Shown here: positions 1 through 9,288 of the stretch, piece by piece
Position numbering within the stretch: position 1 is the first letter of the stretch
Layout of the letters: every line of letters begins with the position of its first letter
Origin: Nitrospira defluvii
GTDB taxonomy: Bacteria > Nitrospirota > Nitrospiria > Nitrospirales > Nitrospiraceae
DNA length: 64,000 bases
Reading direction: 5' to 3'
Assembly (NCBI GenBank): GCA_011525625.1
Contig: WYAX01000016.1
Span: 124,001-188,000, forward strand
Program-made: the position numbers and the translations under genes
Notes under the pieces: model-generated
Told to the model about the DNA's origin: nothing
The model's database searches: none
Seen by the model: only the letters and a program-made list of their open reading frames with translations

Positions 1-33
1 GCGTTGCAAGACAGTCTCGGCTGATCGACGGTC

Positions 34-869
34 ATGCCGGTGCTGCTGTATGCGGGGCGGGGCGACGATCGGATCGACGCGGGGTGCACGGGAGAAGCCA
101 TCGGGCTGTTCGAAGGGATGGTACGGTTTTTCTTGAGCGACGATGAATTTGCCTTCGTCATCGCCCATGAGATGGCCCATTGTCTCAACGGTCGTCCCTC
201 CCGGCCAGCAGCCCAGCGTGGCGTTTCTCTCACGCGTATGTGCCGTCCGATGAGAACGCGGCCGATGCCGATGCGCTGGCGCATCTGTATCAGGCAGGGG
301 TCGATGTGGATACGGGCGTGGAAACCCTGATTCGCCTCACCACTGAAGTGCCTCGCAGTCAGGCCTGTCTGCATTTTCGGCTGCACCCGCATTCCCTCGA
401 GCGGATCGCTCATACCAAGGAGAGCGCGGCTGTCCTTCGCAGCGGGCTCCATCCACTCACGAAACAGGCACTGCCGATGCCGTTGCCGAAAATGACCTAT
501 GCGATGACTTCCTGGGTCGATCTGAACCGCGTCACCGAGGAATCGTGCTGGATTCGACAATTCGACGACGAGATGCGCGCGTTCGCCGAAATTCGGCTCC
601 GTGAAATCGACGCAGCCAAACGACGCCTGCGCCTCGCAGAGGACCAAGGCGATCCCTTCGGCGTCCGAGCGACCAAGAAAGAATCCGAGGCGCTGATGCA
701 CAGGCTTCAGGAGGAAATCGCCGTCAAACAGAGGGAGATTCTCTTGCAGACCTCGCAGCCCTTTCATCGAGCCATCGTGCAGGTGACCCGCGGAGGATTG
801 CAGAGCGATCCGAACGCCCGGCTTACGGAAACACTCGACCGGACGCATCTGCCGTCGTCACGGCAGTGA
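34..869 (+). pseudogene. Broken M48-family metallopeptidase gene
   Basis: Remains of a zinc metallopeptidase of the M48 type. Frame 1 (from 34) carries the zinc motif HEMAHCLNG after a segment ending SDDEFAFVIA. The third zinc ligand region (SDENAADADALAHLY) lies in frame 3, in a stretch open to 869. Only about 20 residues separate the HExxH motif from the Glu region, whereas M48 enzymes normally have roughly 50 or more. The frame change near 190-230 therefore looks like an internal deletion with a frameshift, not a single-base error. No good start precedes position 34, where a stop lies at 22-24, so the 5' end is also lost or lies in another frame. Probably non-functional; a sequencing error would explain the frame but not the missing spacing. 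Confidence 0.6.
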
Positions 870-966
870 ACAGTCCGTGCGGGAATGGCGAAGGCGGGCC
901 ATGGGCATCGAACAGACGAGGCCGAGAAGCGGCTGCTTCATAACCGCACCCGATTGGCGAACCCTT

Positions 967-1137
967 TCAGACCCGCATCCCCACTGTGGCTACGACGATG
1001 AGGCGTGCGCCGAAGAACAGGCGCGTGGTCGAGTTAGAGGCCGACTCGATATCGCCCTGGTCGAAGGTGTTCCGAAAATTCACGACCACGTTCACATGTT
1101 TCGCGTGGAGCTAATTTCCGGGCTGCAGATCAGAGCG
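967..1137 (-). pseudogene. Relic of a TonB-dependent receptor 3' end (relic 1)
   Basis: Reading the minus strand towards the stop at 967-969 gives a recognisable receptor C-terminus: DLQPGN, stop, LHAKHVNVVVNF, then RNTFDQGDIES and a final ATVGMRV. It aligns with the relic at 5933-6211 (LHAKQVN, RNIFDQGYIKS, ATVGLRF) and with the tail of the intact receptor at 42785-45283. A TAG at 1111-1113 replaces the Trp codon of the homologous relic, and nothing upstream continues the barrel. It is a decayed fragment of about 55 codons lying 200 bp downstream of receptor A. Confidence 0.65.
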
Positions 1138-1160
1138 GAGGGCCGGATGAGAATAGAAAG

Positions 1161-1201
1161 TGGAAGGAGCCGAACAAAGGTATATCGTCCGGCTCCCTCC
1201 A
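1161..1201 (-). terminator. Hairpin downstream of receptor A
   Basis: Inverted repeat with 12-base arms (1161-1172 and 1190-1201, one mismatch) around a 17-base loop, about 140 bp beyond the stop of receptor A. There is no long T tract on the minus strand after the stem, so it may end transcription weakly or with Rho, or only protect the 3' end of the message. Confidence 0.35.
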
Positions 1202-1341
1202 CGTGGCTCCTGTATGTGGGGGCCTGGTCCGAGAGCGAGCGAGCTGCAAGTGGTTGGCTCGTGAGCCGAAACTCTTCTTGATGAACGTAAGGCAAGGCCC
1301 GCGCTTCTGTCGCGACATTCATCCTCGACCTTCGCTTGGTG

Positions 1342-3834
1342 CTAATAGTACTCCAGCTTCACGGAGCCAAAAAACGCGAGAGGCAAGCCGGGTAAACCCG
1401 CGATGCCTCTGCCCTCGCCACCGCCGGCGAAATACTGGGCGTCCCGCAAGTTCTGCACGTTCAATTGGGCAATCAGATTGGTGCGGGCGAAGAGGTCAGG
1501 CTTCCGGTAATACAATGCCGCGTCCGCGCGCACATATCCCGGTAGGTAGAAAGTATTGGCCAGATCCCCGGCCCGTTGACCGACGGCAAAGATTCCGGCA
1601 CCCACACCTAATCCGCGTAACCCACCCTCCTGAAACTCATAGGTCGTCCAGAAACTCCCCGTATGCCGAGCAATATTCGGTAGGCGATTGCCGATCGGGA
1701 AGTCCGTGTCTGCGGCAAGCCGAGCGTCGGTATAGGCATAGGTTGCGATCACCTGCCATCCCGGCAAGAGCTGAGCCGCGAGATCGTATTCGATGCCTTG
1801 GCTCTGCTGGGCCCCGGTTTGAATCTGCAAGAAGGGGTTGGTCGGGTTCGTTGCGAGCGCGTTCTTTTTGAGAATCCGGTAAATGGCCAGGGTAGAAGTC
1901 AACCGCCCGGGGACGATATCCGTCTTGATCCCGGCCTCATATTGCGTCGCGGTTTCAGGAATGAATTGGTTGCTGTTGGACGGCGTAGGATTGAGCCCAC
2001 CGAAGACAGGATTAAAAGACCGAGTCACGTTTGCGTAAACTGCAACGGATCGTATCGGCTCATAGGTCACTCCAATGCGCGGACTGAACCCATAGTTTTC
2101 AGACTTTTGTTCCTCTCCATTTGCGTAGGAATGGAGATAAAAGTAATCACCCCGTGCCCCGATCAGCAGGTGCAGATGGTCAAGCAGATCAACTTGGTCT
2201 TGAACGTAGGCGCCGATCGCATTGCTGAACGATCGCAATTGATAAAATGGCGCGGCCGCCGGCGCGGCATTTTGGAGATAGAGCGGATTATGGATGTTGA
2301 TCGAGTCATAGGGACTCTGGCCTATATCTGCCGCCACGCGCTGGCGACCGACCTCAATGCCGGTCAAGAGCCTGTGCCTCACGGGTCCCGTCGACAGCTT
2401 GCCGATCAGGTCGTTTCGCCAATAGTAGCTTTGGAGATCATTGTCTTGAGTGGTGAGGAAACGTGTCAGGGTTTGATTGTCGTCTTGCACGGCATCAGGG
2501 GCCACGATTCGATACAGGAGACTGGACCGGTCCGCGCGAAACCGGCTTTCAACGTGCCAATTGCTGTTGAAATAGTGGCTGATCAAAAATCCGGCGCGAC
2601 CCTCTTCGACCTTCTGATTGTTGAAGGGTTCGCCTAAGAATCGATTGGTCGGAATCGAAGCGATCCCTCTGCCGATCGCGGGTAAGCCGCCATCATATGT
2701 GCGATTATCGCGAATGTATTCCCCTTCGAACGTGATGGTGGTCCGGTTACTCACCTTCCAGGTAAAGACCGGCGCGACGAAGTATCGCTGACCGTGCACA
2801 ACATCTCGAAAGCTCTCAGAATTTTCGTAGGCACCGCTGATTCGGTAGAGGAGGGTCTTGTCCGCGTTCAACGGTCCTGTCGCATCCGCCATCGTCCGGT
2901 AAAAATTGTAGCTTCCGATGACCTGCTCGATAGAGGCATATTTTTCCTCCTGGGGCTGCCTGGTGATGATGTTCACAATCCCGCCCGGATCACTCCGACC
3001 ATACAACACGGAGGGTGGGCCCTTTAACACTTCCAGACGCTGAACATTGGCGATGTCGCGGAAAGTCATCGTTTGGTTTCTATTGTCGTTCCGCATGTCG
3101 TTTTTAAAAAATGCACAGGGAAATCCCCGGCAGAACACCGTATCGGCCTGATTGCCGAGCGTTAAGAACGGAATCACGACGCCGCTGACATTTCTCAAGG
3201 CCTGATCCATTCTGAGGGCCCGCTGATCCTGCATGACTTTTTGAGTCACGACTCCCACTGATTGCGGCACCTGAATCAGCGGCGTATCGGTCCGGGTGGC
3301 GGTGCTGCCTGCTGCCGCGACGTAGGACGTCGCATCGTCGTCCCGTTCCGTCACATCCTTCACCACGATCTCCGGCACCTTGACCGGTTTTTGAGCCTGG
3401 GGTTGTTTTTCTCCCTGCCTCATCGGCGGATCAGCCAGATTCTGCTGGATCGGCGCAGCCGGGGCCGGCGGGGCGGGTATCGTGTGTGCGGGTTTCAACG
3501 TCACGGTTTGCGCATCGACGAAACTGAATCCCAATCCTGTTTCCCTGAGGAGGATCTGCAAGGCTTCCCCAGCTGAGTGGGTTCCGCTGACGCCTTGGGT
3601 CGACAGACCGTCGGTCAGCTCGGAGCTGTAGAACACCTGCCAGCCGCTTTGTTCGGCGAATTGCGCGAGCCCGCCGGACAGCGATGTGGATGGGATATCG
3701 AAGCGCATGACAGGCGATGCCGGCGCGGCCGGTTCCGGCTCGAGCGCGTGAAGAGGGAGCGGGCCGAGGCACAACCTTGCTCCCAGCCCTACCATTATCA
3801 ACAGCGACATGCATCGGCGGCCTAGACGAGTCAT
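1342..3834 (-). CDS. fecA-like: TonB-dependent ferric-siderophore receptor with signalling domain (receptor A)
   Basis: Outer-membrane receptor and transducer for a ferric chelate, substrate unknown. Visible in order: signal peptide (about 1-31), STN signalling domain (about 46-115), Pro/Ala linker, TonB box within PVKVPEIVVKDV (about 151-162), plug with LKGPPSVLYGRSDPGG (about 271-286), and a 22-strand-type barrel ending VKLEYY. The length, 830 residues, is normal for transducing receptors. The plug holds a CRGFPC motif shared only with receptors E and G. GGAGGA lies upstream of a GTG (3837) and an adjacent ATG (3834); the ATG is preferred. It is the last gene of cassette A and, unlike E and G, has no PepSY gene after it, only a receptor relic. 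Confidence 0.93.
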   Translation of the reverse strand: MTRLGRRCMSLLIMVGLGARLCLGPLPLHALEPEPAAPASPVMRFDIPSTSLSGGLAQFAEQSGWQVFYSSELTDGLSTQGVSGTHSAGEALQILLRETGLGFSFVDAQTVTLKPAHTIPAPPAPAAPIQQNLADPPMRQGEKQPQAQKPVKVPEIVVKDVTERDDDATSYVAAAGSTATRTDTPLIQVPQSVGVVTQKVMQDQRALRMDQALRNVSGVVIPFLTLGNQADTVFCRGFPCAFFKNDMRNDNRNQTMTFRDIANVQRLEVLKGPPSVLYGRSDPGGIVNIITRQPQEEKYASIEQVIGSYNFYRTMADATGPLNADKTLLYRISGAYENSESFRDVVHGQRYFVAPVFTWKVSNRTTITFEGEYIRDNRTYDGGLPAIGRGIASIPTNRFLGEPFNNQKVEEGRAGFLISHYFNSNWHVESRFRADRSSLLYRIVAPDAVQDDNQTLTRFLTTQDNDLQSYYWRNDLIGKLSTGPVRHRLLTGIEVGRQRVAADIGQSPYDSINIHNPLYLQNAAPAAAPFYQLRSFSNAIGAYVQDQVDLLDHLHLLIGARGDYFYLHSYANGEEQKSENYGFSPRIGVTYEPIRSVAVYANVTRSFNPVFGGLNPTPSNSNQFIPETATQYEAGIKTDIVPGRLTSTLAIYRILKKNALATNPTNPFLQIQTGAQQSQGIEYDLAAQLLPGWQVIATYAYTDARLAADTDFPIGNRLPNIARHTGSFWTTYEFQEGGLRGLGVGAGIFAVGQRAGDLANTFYLPGYVRADAALYYRKPDLFARTNLIAQLNVQNLRDAQYFAGGGEGRGIAGLPGLPLAFFGSVKLEYY

Positions 3835-3881
3835 CACGAGAGTTCCTCCACGTTCCGTTCGGAGTGCCCAACCTGTTTCAT

Positions 3882-3935
3882 GTAGGACACGTTTGAGCGG
3901 GAGAAAACCGGATGAAGCCGCGAAAATTATTCTGT
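3882..3935 (-). promoter_or_regulatory. Candidate ECF-type promoter of receptor A
   Basis: On the minus strand an A/T-rich tract (near 3922-3931) is followed by GGTTT (3905-3909), 13 bases, then CGTG (3888-3891), about 54 bp before the start of receptor A. The same GGTTT-N13-CGTC arrangement occurs at 5788-5809 and 48981-49002 and, on the plus strand, at 53729-53750. The role is inferred from position and recurrence. Confidence 0.4.
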
Positions 3936-3944
3936 GAGAACCGG

Positions 3945-4940
3945 TCAGTACCAGATCGCGAGAGAAGGCGGCAGGTGGACGGCGTGGAGGTTGAGCGTGC
4001 GTTCGATGGCTGTCACCGCTTCGTCGAGACGATGTAAGTCGAAGACGCCGCTGACGCGGTGCTGCGCCAAGCGAGCGTTGAGCAGGAGTACGCGGCCTTG
4101 CCGGTGGCGATTGAGTTCCTCCACGGCCTGGGCGAGCGGTGTTCGTTCGAAGATGAGTTTGCCTCTCCGCCAGGCAGTCGCGCGGGAGAGATCGGCCGGT
4201 TCGACTGAGCCGATGCCGAGATCACGGCCGTATCGCACCTGTTGAGCCGCTTGGACCGTCGCATTCTGCGCTTGCTCGCGCGTGGGATACGAGGTGGTCA
4301 CGGTGCCTTCTAGGACCGTGACGGAGACGGCATCGAGTGCTTCACGCACGATGAACTCCGTGCCCACGGCGCGGGTTTCGCCTCCGGCTGCCTGGACGAT
4401 GAAGGGTCGGCCGGCATCCGGCATCACGGCGAAGTCCACCTCGCCCGCAAGCAAATCGATCCGCCGTTCGGCAGCGCTATAGCGCAGGGCCAGTGCGGAG
4501 TTGGTATTCAGATGGGCTTGGCTCCCGTCAGGCAATGTCACGGCTATACGTTCGCCGGTACCGGTTCGATGATCGGCCAGCAGGCCGACCGTGAGATCCG
4601 CACGAAAGAGCAGGGCGAGGGTGAGGGCGGCCAGTGAGGCGGCGACGGCCATCGACCAGCGCCAGGTCCATGTATGGGCGGCGCTGGTTTGCGGGGCTGG
4701 GACGGTGTAGCGGAGAGCGCGCTCCAATCCGGTCAAACGGTCTTGGATCGGCGCCAGCCCCTGCCACAGGCGCTCGGCTTTGCGAAAAGCCTGCTCGTGA
4801 GAAAGGCTCTGTCCGCGCCACTGGTCCGCTGCCGCCCGATCTTCGGCGGTGGCTTCGCCGGAGGCGAGCTTGATCAGCCACTGCACCGCCTCTTCTTCCA
4901 CTTGTTCTCGATCGGCGGGGGAGTGCGGGGTGTCGGCCAT
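3945..4940 (-). CDS. fecR: FecR-type anti-sigma/signal relay protein (cassette A)
   Basis: Inner-membrane regulator that holds its ECF sigma factor and relays the receptor signal. The N-terminal cytoplasmic domain (EEAVQWLIKLASGEATAED) is DUF4880-like. One transmembrane segment follows near residue 90-110 (MAVAASLAALTLALLF), then the FecR domain (GERIAVTLPDGSQAHLNTNS) and a C-terminal STN-like domain (VSGVFDLHRLDEAVTAIERT). The chosen start is MADTPHSP (331 aa), which fits the usual distance to the DUF4880 domain. An upstream ATG at 4997 would add 19 residues and cannot be excluded. It lies between fecI A and receptor A. Confidence 0.9.
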   Translation of the reverse strand: MADTPHSPADREQVEEEAVQWLIKLASGEATAEDRAAADQWRGQSLSHEQAFRKAERLWQGLAPIQDRLTGLERALRYTVPAPQTSAAHTWTWRWSMAVAASLAALTLALLFRADLTVGLLADHRTGTGERIAVTLPDGSQAHLNTNSALALRYSAAERRIDLLAGEVDFAVMPDAGRPFIVQAAGGETRAVGTEFIVREALDAVSVTVLEGTVTTSYPTREQAQNATVQAAQQVRYGRDLGIGSVEPADLSRATAWRRGKLIFERTPLAQAVEELNRHRQGRVLLLNARLAQHRVSGVFDLHRLDEAVTAIERTLNLHAVHLPPSLAIWY

Positions 4941-5063
4941 GAAAGTCCGCCATGATCGCCGCCACGGTAGCGGCAGGCGCTTACAATCGTCCGTCATTCA
5001 ACGGTTCTTTCTACGATAGGGACGCGCGCGCTGTCAAAACAGCGGAAAGCCCAGCCTGCCGGT

Positions 5064-5672
5064 TTAGGCACCCGCATGCTCGTTCAGCTTCAGCCGGAAG
5101 TGATTGAGGGCCCGCGCCAGGTTTTTTTCGACCGTGTTTTTGGCAATGCTGAGTTCTTGGGCGATGTCCGAATGGGACCGGCCATCGAAGCGGTTCAGCA
5201 TAAAAATTCGGCGGCACAAGGGCGACAAATCCTTCATCGCCCGGCAGACCACCTCCAATTCCTCTTTCGCCAGATAGGCGGCTTCCGGCGAGGCGCGCTG
5301 ATCGGGCAAGGCGAGGGCTTCCGGCGCGTCGTGAGGCAGGGCGCGCCGGCGGTGTTGCGACCGCAGATGATCGATGGCCAGGTTGTGGGCGATGCGAAAC
5401 AGGTAGCTGCGCGGATCGGCCACGGAAATGGTCGGATCCAAGCGGATGACGCGCAAATAGGTCTCTTGCGCCAGGTCGGCGGCCGTGGCTTCACAAGTCA
5501 CTTTCTTGACTAGAAATCGTTGCAGATCGTGGGCGCATTTCTCGAACGCCTCGTACAACGATTCGGTAGCAGAGGCCGACTCGGCCCAGGCGTGGGTCTC
5601 TTCTTCGCTCATCGCCGGAGATGGTAAAGCCGCGGCGCAGGAAAAGGGGATGTTCGTCGGCCAGATTGACAT
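5064..5672 (-). CDS. fecI: FecI-type ECF sigma factor (cassette A)
   Basis: Extracytoplasmic-function sigma factor expected to direct transcription of its receptor gene. Region 2 shows ATAADLAQETYLRV and RSYLFRIAHNLAIDHLR. Region 4 shows LSPLCRRIFMLNRFDGRSHSDI followed by the recognition helix IAKNTVEKNLARAL. At 202 aa it is slightly long because of the N-terminus. The start at 5672 has AAGG upstream; the alternative at 5612 (MSEEETHA) gives 182 aa, closer to its paralogues, but has a poorer ribosome site. The fecR A start follows after 66 or 123 bp. Confidence 0.9.
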   Translation of the reverse strand: MSIWPTNIPFSCAAALPSPAMSEEETHAWAESASATESLYEAFEKCAHDLQRFLVKKVTCEATAADLAQETYLRVIRLDPTISVADPRSYLFRIAHNLAIDHLRSQHRRRALPHDAPEALALPDQRASPEAAYLAKEELEVVCRAMKDLSPLCRRIFMLNRFDGRSHSDIAQELSIAKNTVEKNLARALNHFRLKLNEHAGA

Positions 5673-5780
5673 GATTTACCTTGGCAGCCGGATGACTCGA
5701 CGCCTGAAGGAACGTAGCGCGGCCACTCCTTGAAGACGGCAGCCCAGCACGAATCACCGCAGGTCAGGCGAGGCCTTCCT

Positions 5781-5812
5781 CATAAGAGACGTGTGAAGCG
5801 GGTAAAACCGTA
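5781..5812 (-). promoter_or_regulatory. Candidate ECF-type promoter upstream of cassette A
   Basis: Minus-strand GGTTT (5805-5809), 13 bases, CGTC (5788-5791) followed by TCTTATG, about 115 bp upstream of the fecI A start. It closely matches the element before receptor A and the one before the PepSY gene at 48895. A sigma-factor promoter in front of fecI would allow positive autoregulation; this is inferred. Confidence 0.4.
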
Positions 5813-5932
5813 CGGAGAGAAGCGAGAGATGTACCGAGCAGACCGGTCTCCGGTGAGCACGATGGGTGAGCGGTTTGCCAAACGGGCGTAGGTCGACGCG
5901 GGATGACTACTCATCACTGACGGCGGGAAGAA

Positions 5933-6211
5933 TCAGAACCGCAGCCCTACTGTGGCCAGGACGGTGCGGGGCTCGCCGAAGAACAATTGTGTCGTGGAAA
6001 ACCTCGATTTTATATAGCCCTGATCGAAGATGTTGCGCAGATTGATGGCAAAGTTTACCTGCTTGGCATGAAGCCAATTGTGCGTCTGTAAGTCATGGTT
6101 GTAATAAACGGCTGTATCCACCCGGACATATCCAGGGACGGAAACGGAAGATATTGTGAGGCCGAGAGGTGTGGCCGCCACCGGTTGTTGCGGAGTAGAA
6201 ATCGAGACCAT
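5933..6211 (-). pseudogene. Relic of a TonB-dependent receptor 3' end (relic 2)
   Basis: The last part of a receptor barrel remains open: PGYVRVDTAVYYNHDLQ, LHAKQVNFAINLRNIFDQG and the terminal ATVGLRF. The tail matches receptor H (PGYIRADAALYYNHDLQ, ATVGLRF) and relic 1. Upstream of about 6140 the frame gives no barrel sequence, and no ribosome site or plug is present, so this is a fragment left by deletion. With relic 1 it brackets cassette A in direct orientation. The 200 bp to the stop of receptor B hold nothing else recognisable. Confidence 0.7.
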
Positions 6212-6407
6212 TGCCGTGGGGCGGAGAACCGGGAAGGCCGGTCGGATGTTCAGAGTCCAGATAGACGGCCTCTGGTCGCACCTCTGGCGCTACGATGCAT
6301 GCTCAGGAGCGGGTGCCGAACGCAAACGCCAGGACGGGTCAGGGATCATCAGGAACAGCCGCGTCGTCGAAATAAAAGCGGCTTCCATATGTCTCTGGGC
6401 AAAAGGA

Positions 6408-8912
6408 TTACCAACGGAATGTGACGCTGCCTCGAACATCACGTCCCGCGCCGAAGTAACAGCTATTGATTGCTCCGCATGCCGCTATGAAGCTTTTGTC
6501 CAGCAGGTTATGGGCATTGATCGCGAATCGCAGTCCTTTCAGGTAACCGGCCTGCACGGTGTAGCTGAGCATCGCATCCAACAGCACAAACGACGGAACT
6601 TCGAAGGTGTTAAGCACATCGCCGAAGGAGGCGCTGACGTACCGCACGCCGCTCCCAATGCCCAATCCCGCAAGCGGTCCTTGTGGAATTGTGTAGTCGG
6701 CCCAGAGTGATGTCATGTGATTGGGGACTTGTTGCACTTGTTTGCCGAGATTCGTGCCATTGCTCTTCGTGACCTCCGGATCGGTATAGGTATAGGCGGC
6801 AAGGATATTGAGATTCTCCAGAGGATTGGCCTTCCCTTCGATTTCAATTCCTCGCGAGCGGACCTCGCCCGTTTGGACGTTGAATCCGATATTGACGAGA
6901 TCCGGCGTGAGGACATTCTGCCGGGTCAAGTCGAACACTGCCATGGTGACCAGGCTGTTGTATCCCGGCGGTTGATATTTGATACCGGCTTCGTATTGAG
7001 TTCCTGTCAACGGTACGAACGCCGAACCCGCAAAATCCCTCCCGCTCTGCGGCTCAAAGGAGGTGGCATAGTTGAAGTAGGGCGCCAGGCCGTTATCGAA
7101 CAGATAGAGGAGGCCGCCTTGATACGTGAAGGCGTTGTGGCTCTGTTTTGTCCTGATGGTGGTCGTCCTGTCTTCCAGATCGGAATCCGCCCAATCCTGC
7201 CGTCCTCCGAATGTCGCCACCAAGTGGTCGAAGAGTTTCGTTTGGTGCTGAAAGTAGACGCCGACTTGGGACAGGCGTTCCTGTGTATTCAATCTGAAGG
7301 TCACGGGAGCCGTGCTCAGGACCGGCTGCCCATAGATCGGACTGAACGCATCCAACGACGGTCCGACTTGGTTGAGCAGATTACGGCTGATCATCGCCGT
7401 CTTGAAATCAATTCCCATCAGAGTGGTGTTTTCCGTGCGGCCCAGTTTGAACTTAAACTGGCCGTTCATGTTCGTCGAAAAGAAGTACCCGTCTTCCTTG
7501 GTGGGAAGGGCGGTTCTATTCATGATGCGATTGTTGTTTTGGAATCCGGAGTTGAACAGCGATTTGCCGTCCATGTTGAAGTTTTCAAAGCGCAGTTTAT
7601 GATTGAACAGAAACGATTCGCCCACTTTATGGTCGAGAAGGTAGCCCAGCGCAGCATACTTCGTTTCATTCTGTTCAAACGCCGGTTCTCCCATAAATCG
7701 CGAGCGTGGAATCCTGCCGTTCGGATTGGGCAACACCGTTCCGGATGACGGCACGAAATTGGTGGCATAGGAGTCATCCCATTGGTATTGGCCCAGAAAG
7801 GTGATGTTCGTCGCACTCGAAGGACGCCATGTTAAGGCCGGGGCGATATAGACCCGTCCTGTATCAAGAAAATCAAACTGAGTATCGCCTCCACGGCCCA
7901 GACCGGTCAGCCGGAAGAGCAGTTTCCTATCCTGGTCGATAGGGCCGCCAAGGTCGAACCTGCCGACATATTGTTGGTAACTGCCGACGTTGCTCTCGAT
8001 CTCCCCAAACGCATAGTCGGTCGGCTTCTTGGTAACCATATTGACGAGGCCGCTGGGCAAACCTTGTCCATAGAGAACCGATGCAGGGCCTCGCAGCACC
8101 TCGACCCGTTCAGCGCCATAGGTATCGATCGTCGTGGCTGCAAAGGAAAGCGCACCGCGTCCATGACCTTTCAATCCATCACGATAGATCGTATCCTCGT
8201 TCCGAAAGCCTCGAATGAATATTTCCGAACGATTCGGGTCGACTCCTCTCGGTTCCGCGACCACGCCGGCGGTGTACCGCAAGGCCTCGTTGATGCCTCG
8301 AGCCTTTAGCGTTTCAATCTGTTTGGTGGTGACGACGGAAATCGATCGCGGTGTTTCGATCAACGGCGTATCGGTTTGTGTCGCCGTGCTGGCTTCTGCG
8401 GCAATATAAGACTGGTTGTCGTCGTCCCGTTCCCGCACATCCTTCACCACGATCTCCGGCACCTTGACCGGCTTCCGGCCGTTCGGCTTGGACATCGCCG
8501 CGCCGTTTGCCGGCGTCGGGATTTGGCTCTGGGTGGCAACCGGCGCGACGGCCGGCGCTGGGAGAAATCCCCGCTCGATCGTGACGGCGCCCTGGTCGGC
8601 GACACGATAGGTCAAGCCGGTGCCGGTCAGCATGGTCTCCAGCGCGCGCTCCGGTGTGTGCGAGCCGCTCACAGCCGTCGAGGTGACACCCGACGCGAGG
8701 TCGGTCGGGACGCTGACCTGCCATCCCGTGCGGGCGGCAAAGGTGTTGAGCGCCGATCCGAGCGGTTGCGCCGGAATGTCGAAGTCCATGGGATGGGTTT
8801 GCGGGGTGGGCGCCGTCGGCTCTTGCGCCTGCGCCGGAAAGGCGGTCGCCGAAGCCCAGATCATCATCGCGCAGACTGGTATGCGAAACAGTTCCGATAA
8901 CGTCCTCTTCAT
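6408..8912 (-). CDS. fecA-like: TonB-dependent ferric-siderophore receptor with signalling domain (receptor B)
   Basis: Outer-membrane transducing receptor of 834 aa. Signal peptide 1-30, STN domain about 42-115 (FDIPAQPLGSALNTFAARTG), TonB box in PVKVPEIVVKDV (about 148-159), plug with FIRGFRNEDTIYRDGL and LRGPASVLYGQGLPSG, and a barrel ending GSVTFRW. The terminal aromatic residue is typical for outer-membrane insertion. It groups with receptors C and D, which end RYRW and AYRW, and has no Cys pair in the plug. The start follows AAGGAGG by six bases. It is the last gene of cassette B; 370 bp holding a promoter-like element and a repeat separate it from fecR B. Confidence 0.93.
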   Translation of the reverse strand: MKRTLSELFRIPVCAMMIWASATAFPAQAQEPTAPTPQTHPMDFDIPAQPLGSALNTFAARTGWQVSVPTDLASGVTSTAVSGSHTPERALETMLTGTGLTYRVADQGAVTIERGFLPAPAVAPVATQSQIPTPANGAAMSKPNGRKPVKVPEIVVKDVRERDDDNQSYIAAEASTATQTDTPLIETPRSISVVTTKQIETLKARGINEALRYTAGVVAEPRGVDPNRSEIFIRGFRNEDTIYRDGLKGHGRGALSFAATTIDTYGAERVEVLRGPASVLYGQGLPSGLVNMVTKKPTDYAFGEIESNVGSYQQYVGRFDLGGPIDQDRKLLFRLTGLGRGGDTQFDFLDTGRVYIAPALTWRPSSATNITFLGQYQWDDSYATNFVPSSGTVLPNPNGRIPRSRFMGEPAFEQNETKYAALGYLLDHKVGESFLFNHKLRFENFNMDGKSLFNSGFQNNNRIMNRTALPTKEDGYFFSTNMNGQFKFKLGRTENTTLMGIDFKTAMISRNLLNQVGPSLDAFSPIYGQPVLSTAPVTFRLNTQERLSQVGVYFQHQTKLFDHLVATFGGRQDWADSDLEDRTTTIRTKQSHNAFTYQGGLLYLFDNGLAPYFNYATSFEPQSGRDFAGSAFVPLTGTQYEAGIKYQPPGYNSLVTMAVFDLTRQNVLTPDLVNIGFNVQTGEVRSRGIEIEGKANPLENLNILAAYTYTDPEVTKSNGTNLGKQVQQVPNHMTSLWADYTIPQGPLAGLGIGSGVRYVSASFGDVLNTFEVPSFVLLDAMLSYTVQAGYLKGLRFAINAHNLLDKSFIAACGAINSCYFGAGRDVRGSVTFRW

Positions 8913-8942
8913 GCACCGCCTCCTTGTTCGTGCCCGTGCATG

Positions 8943-8992
8943 CCTAGACGCAAGGAGGATTCTTTTTCCTCACCTCGCGGAAAATATTTTTC
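8943..8992 (-). promoter_or_regulatory. Candidate receptor promoter (TGAGG/CGTCTAGG class), receptor B
   Basis: Minus strand: A/T tract (8981-8992), TGAGG (8968-8972), 17 bases, CGTCTAGG (8943-8950), about 31 bp upstream of the receptor start. The same layout lies before receptors E (26804-26854), D (19971-20020) and G (40185-40238). It is interpreted as a FecI-type sigma site with an A-tract UP element. Confidence 0.45.
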
Positions 8993-9037
8993 AACGGCTG
9001 AGCATCGAGAGCGGGAGCGACGTGAGAACGACGGCTC

Positions 9038-9288
9038 TAGCAGGATGCGGAAAAACTCGATTACTGCGTCATACGTCGCGTTTCACACAGGGGCCATCTC
9101 GCCCCAGAATCGCCCGCAGGGTGCGCAAAAAGGCGACGATTCTCACCCGCCCAACCCAGGCGCGCCAAGACGCGCCATTCCGCAGTCAAGGCCGCAGCGA
9201 ACGAACAGGGCGAATCGTACTCGTGCCGCACGGTGAGCCTCTGACTGATGCGAGAACGCCGCTGGCGGACTTTTTCCGCAGCCTGCTA
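9038..9288. repeat. Inverted-ended intergenic repeat, copy 1
   Basis: Ends are TAGCAGGATGCGGAAAAA (9038-9055) and a near-perfect reverse complement (CTTTTTCCGCAGCCTGCTA) reaching 9288, about 250 bp in all. The right part GAGAACGCCGC-GGCGGACTTTTTCCGCA recurs at 20214-20252. No transposase is present, so it resembles a REP/MITE-like non-coding repeat. The right end supplies the stop codon (9286-9288) of fecR B. Confidence 0.6.

Noticed and set aside
877..1281. Plus-strand gene of 134 codons
   Set aside because: It overlaps the receptor-tail relic on the minus strand, has no ribosome site and no recognisable domain.
5646..5664. Copy of the fecI-upstream GGAATGTTCG motif before fecI A
   Set aside because: The match is weak and it falls inside the coding sequence if the better-supported fecI A start (5672) is correct.
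9038..9288. Insertion sequence
   Set aside because: Although ends are inverted repeats, there is no transposase frame and no visible target duplication; kept as a non-coding repeat.
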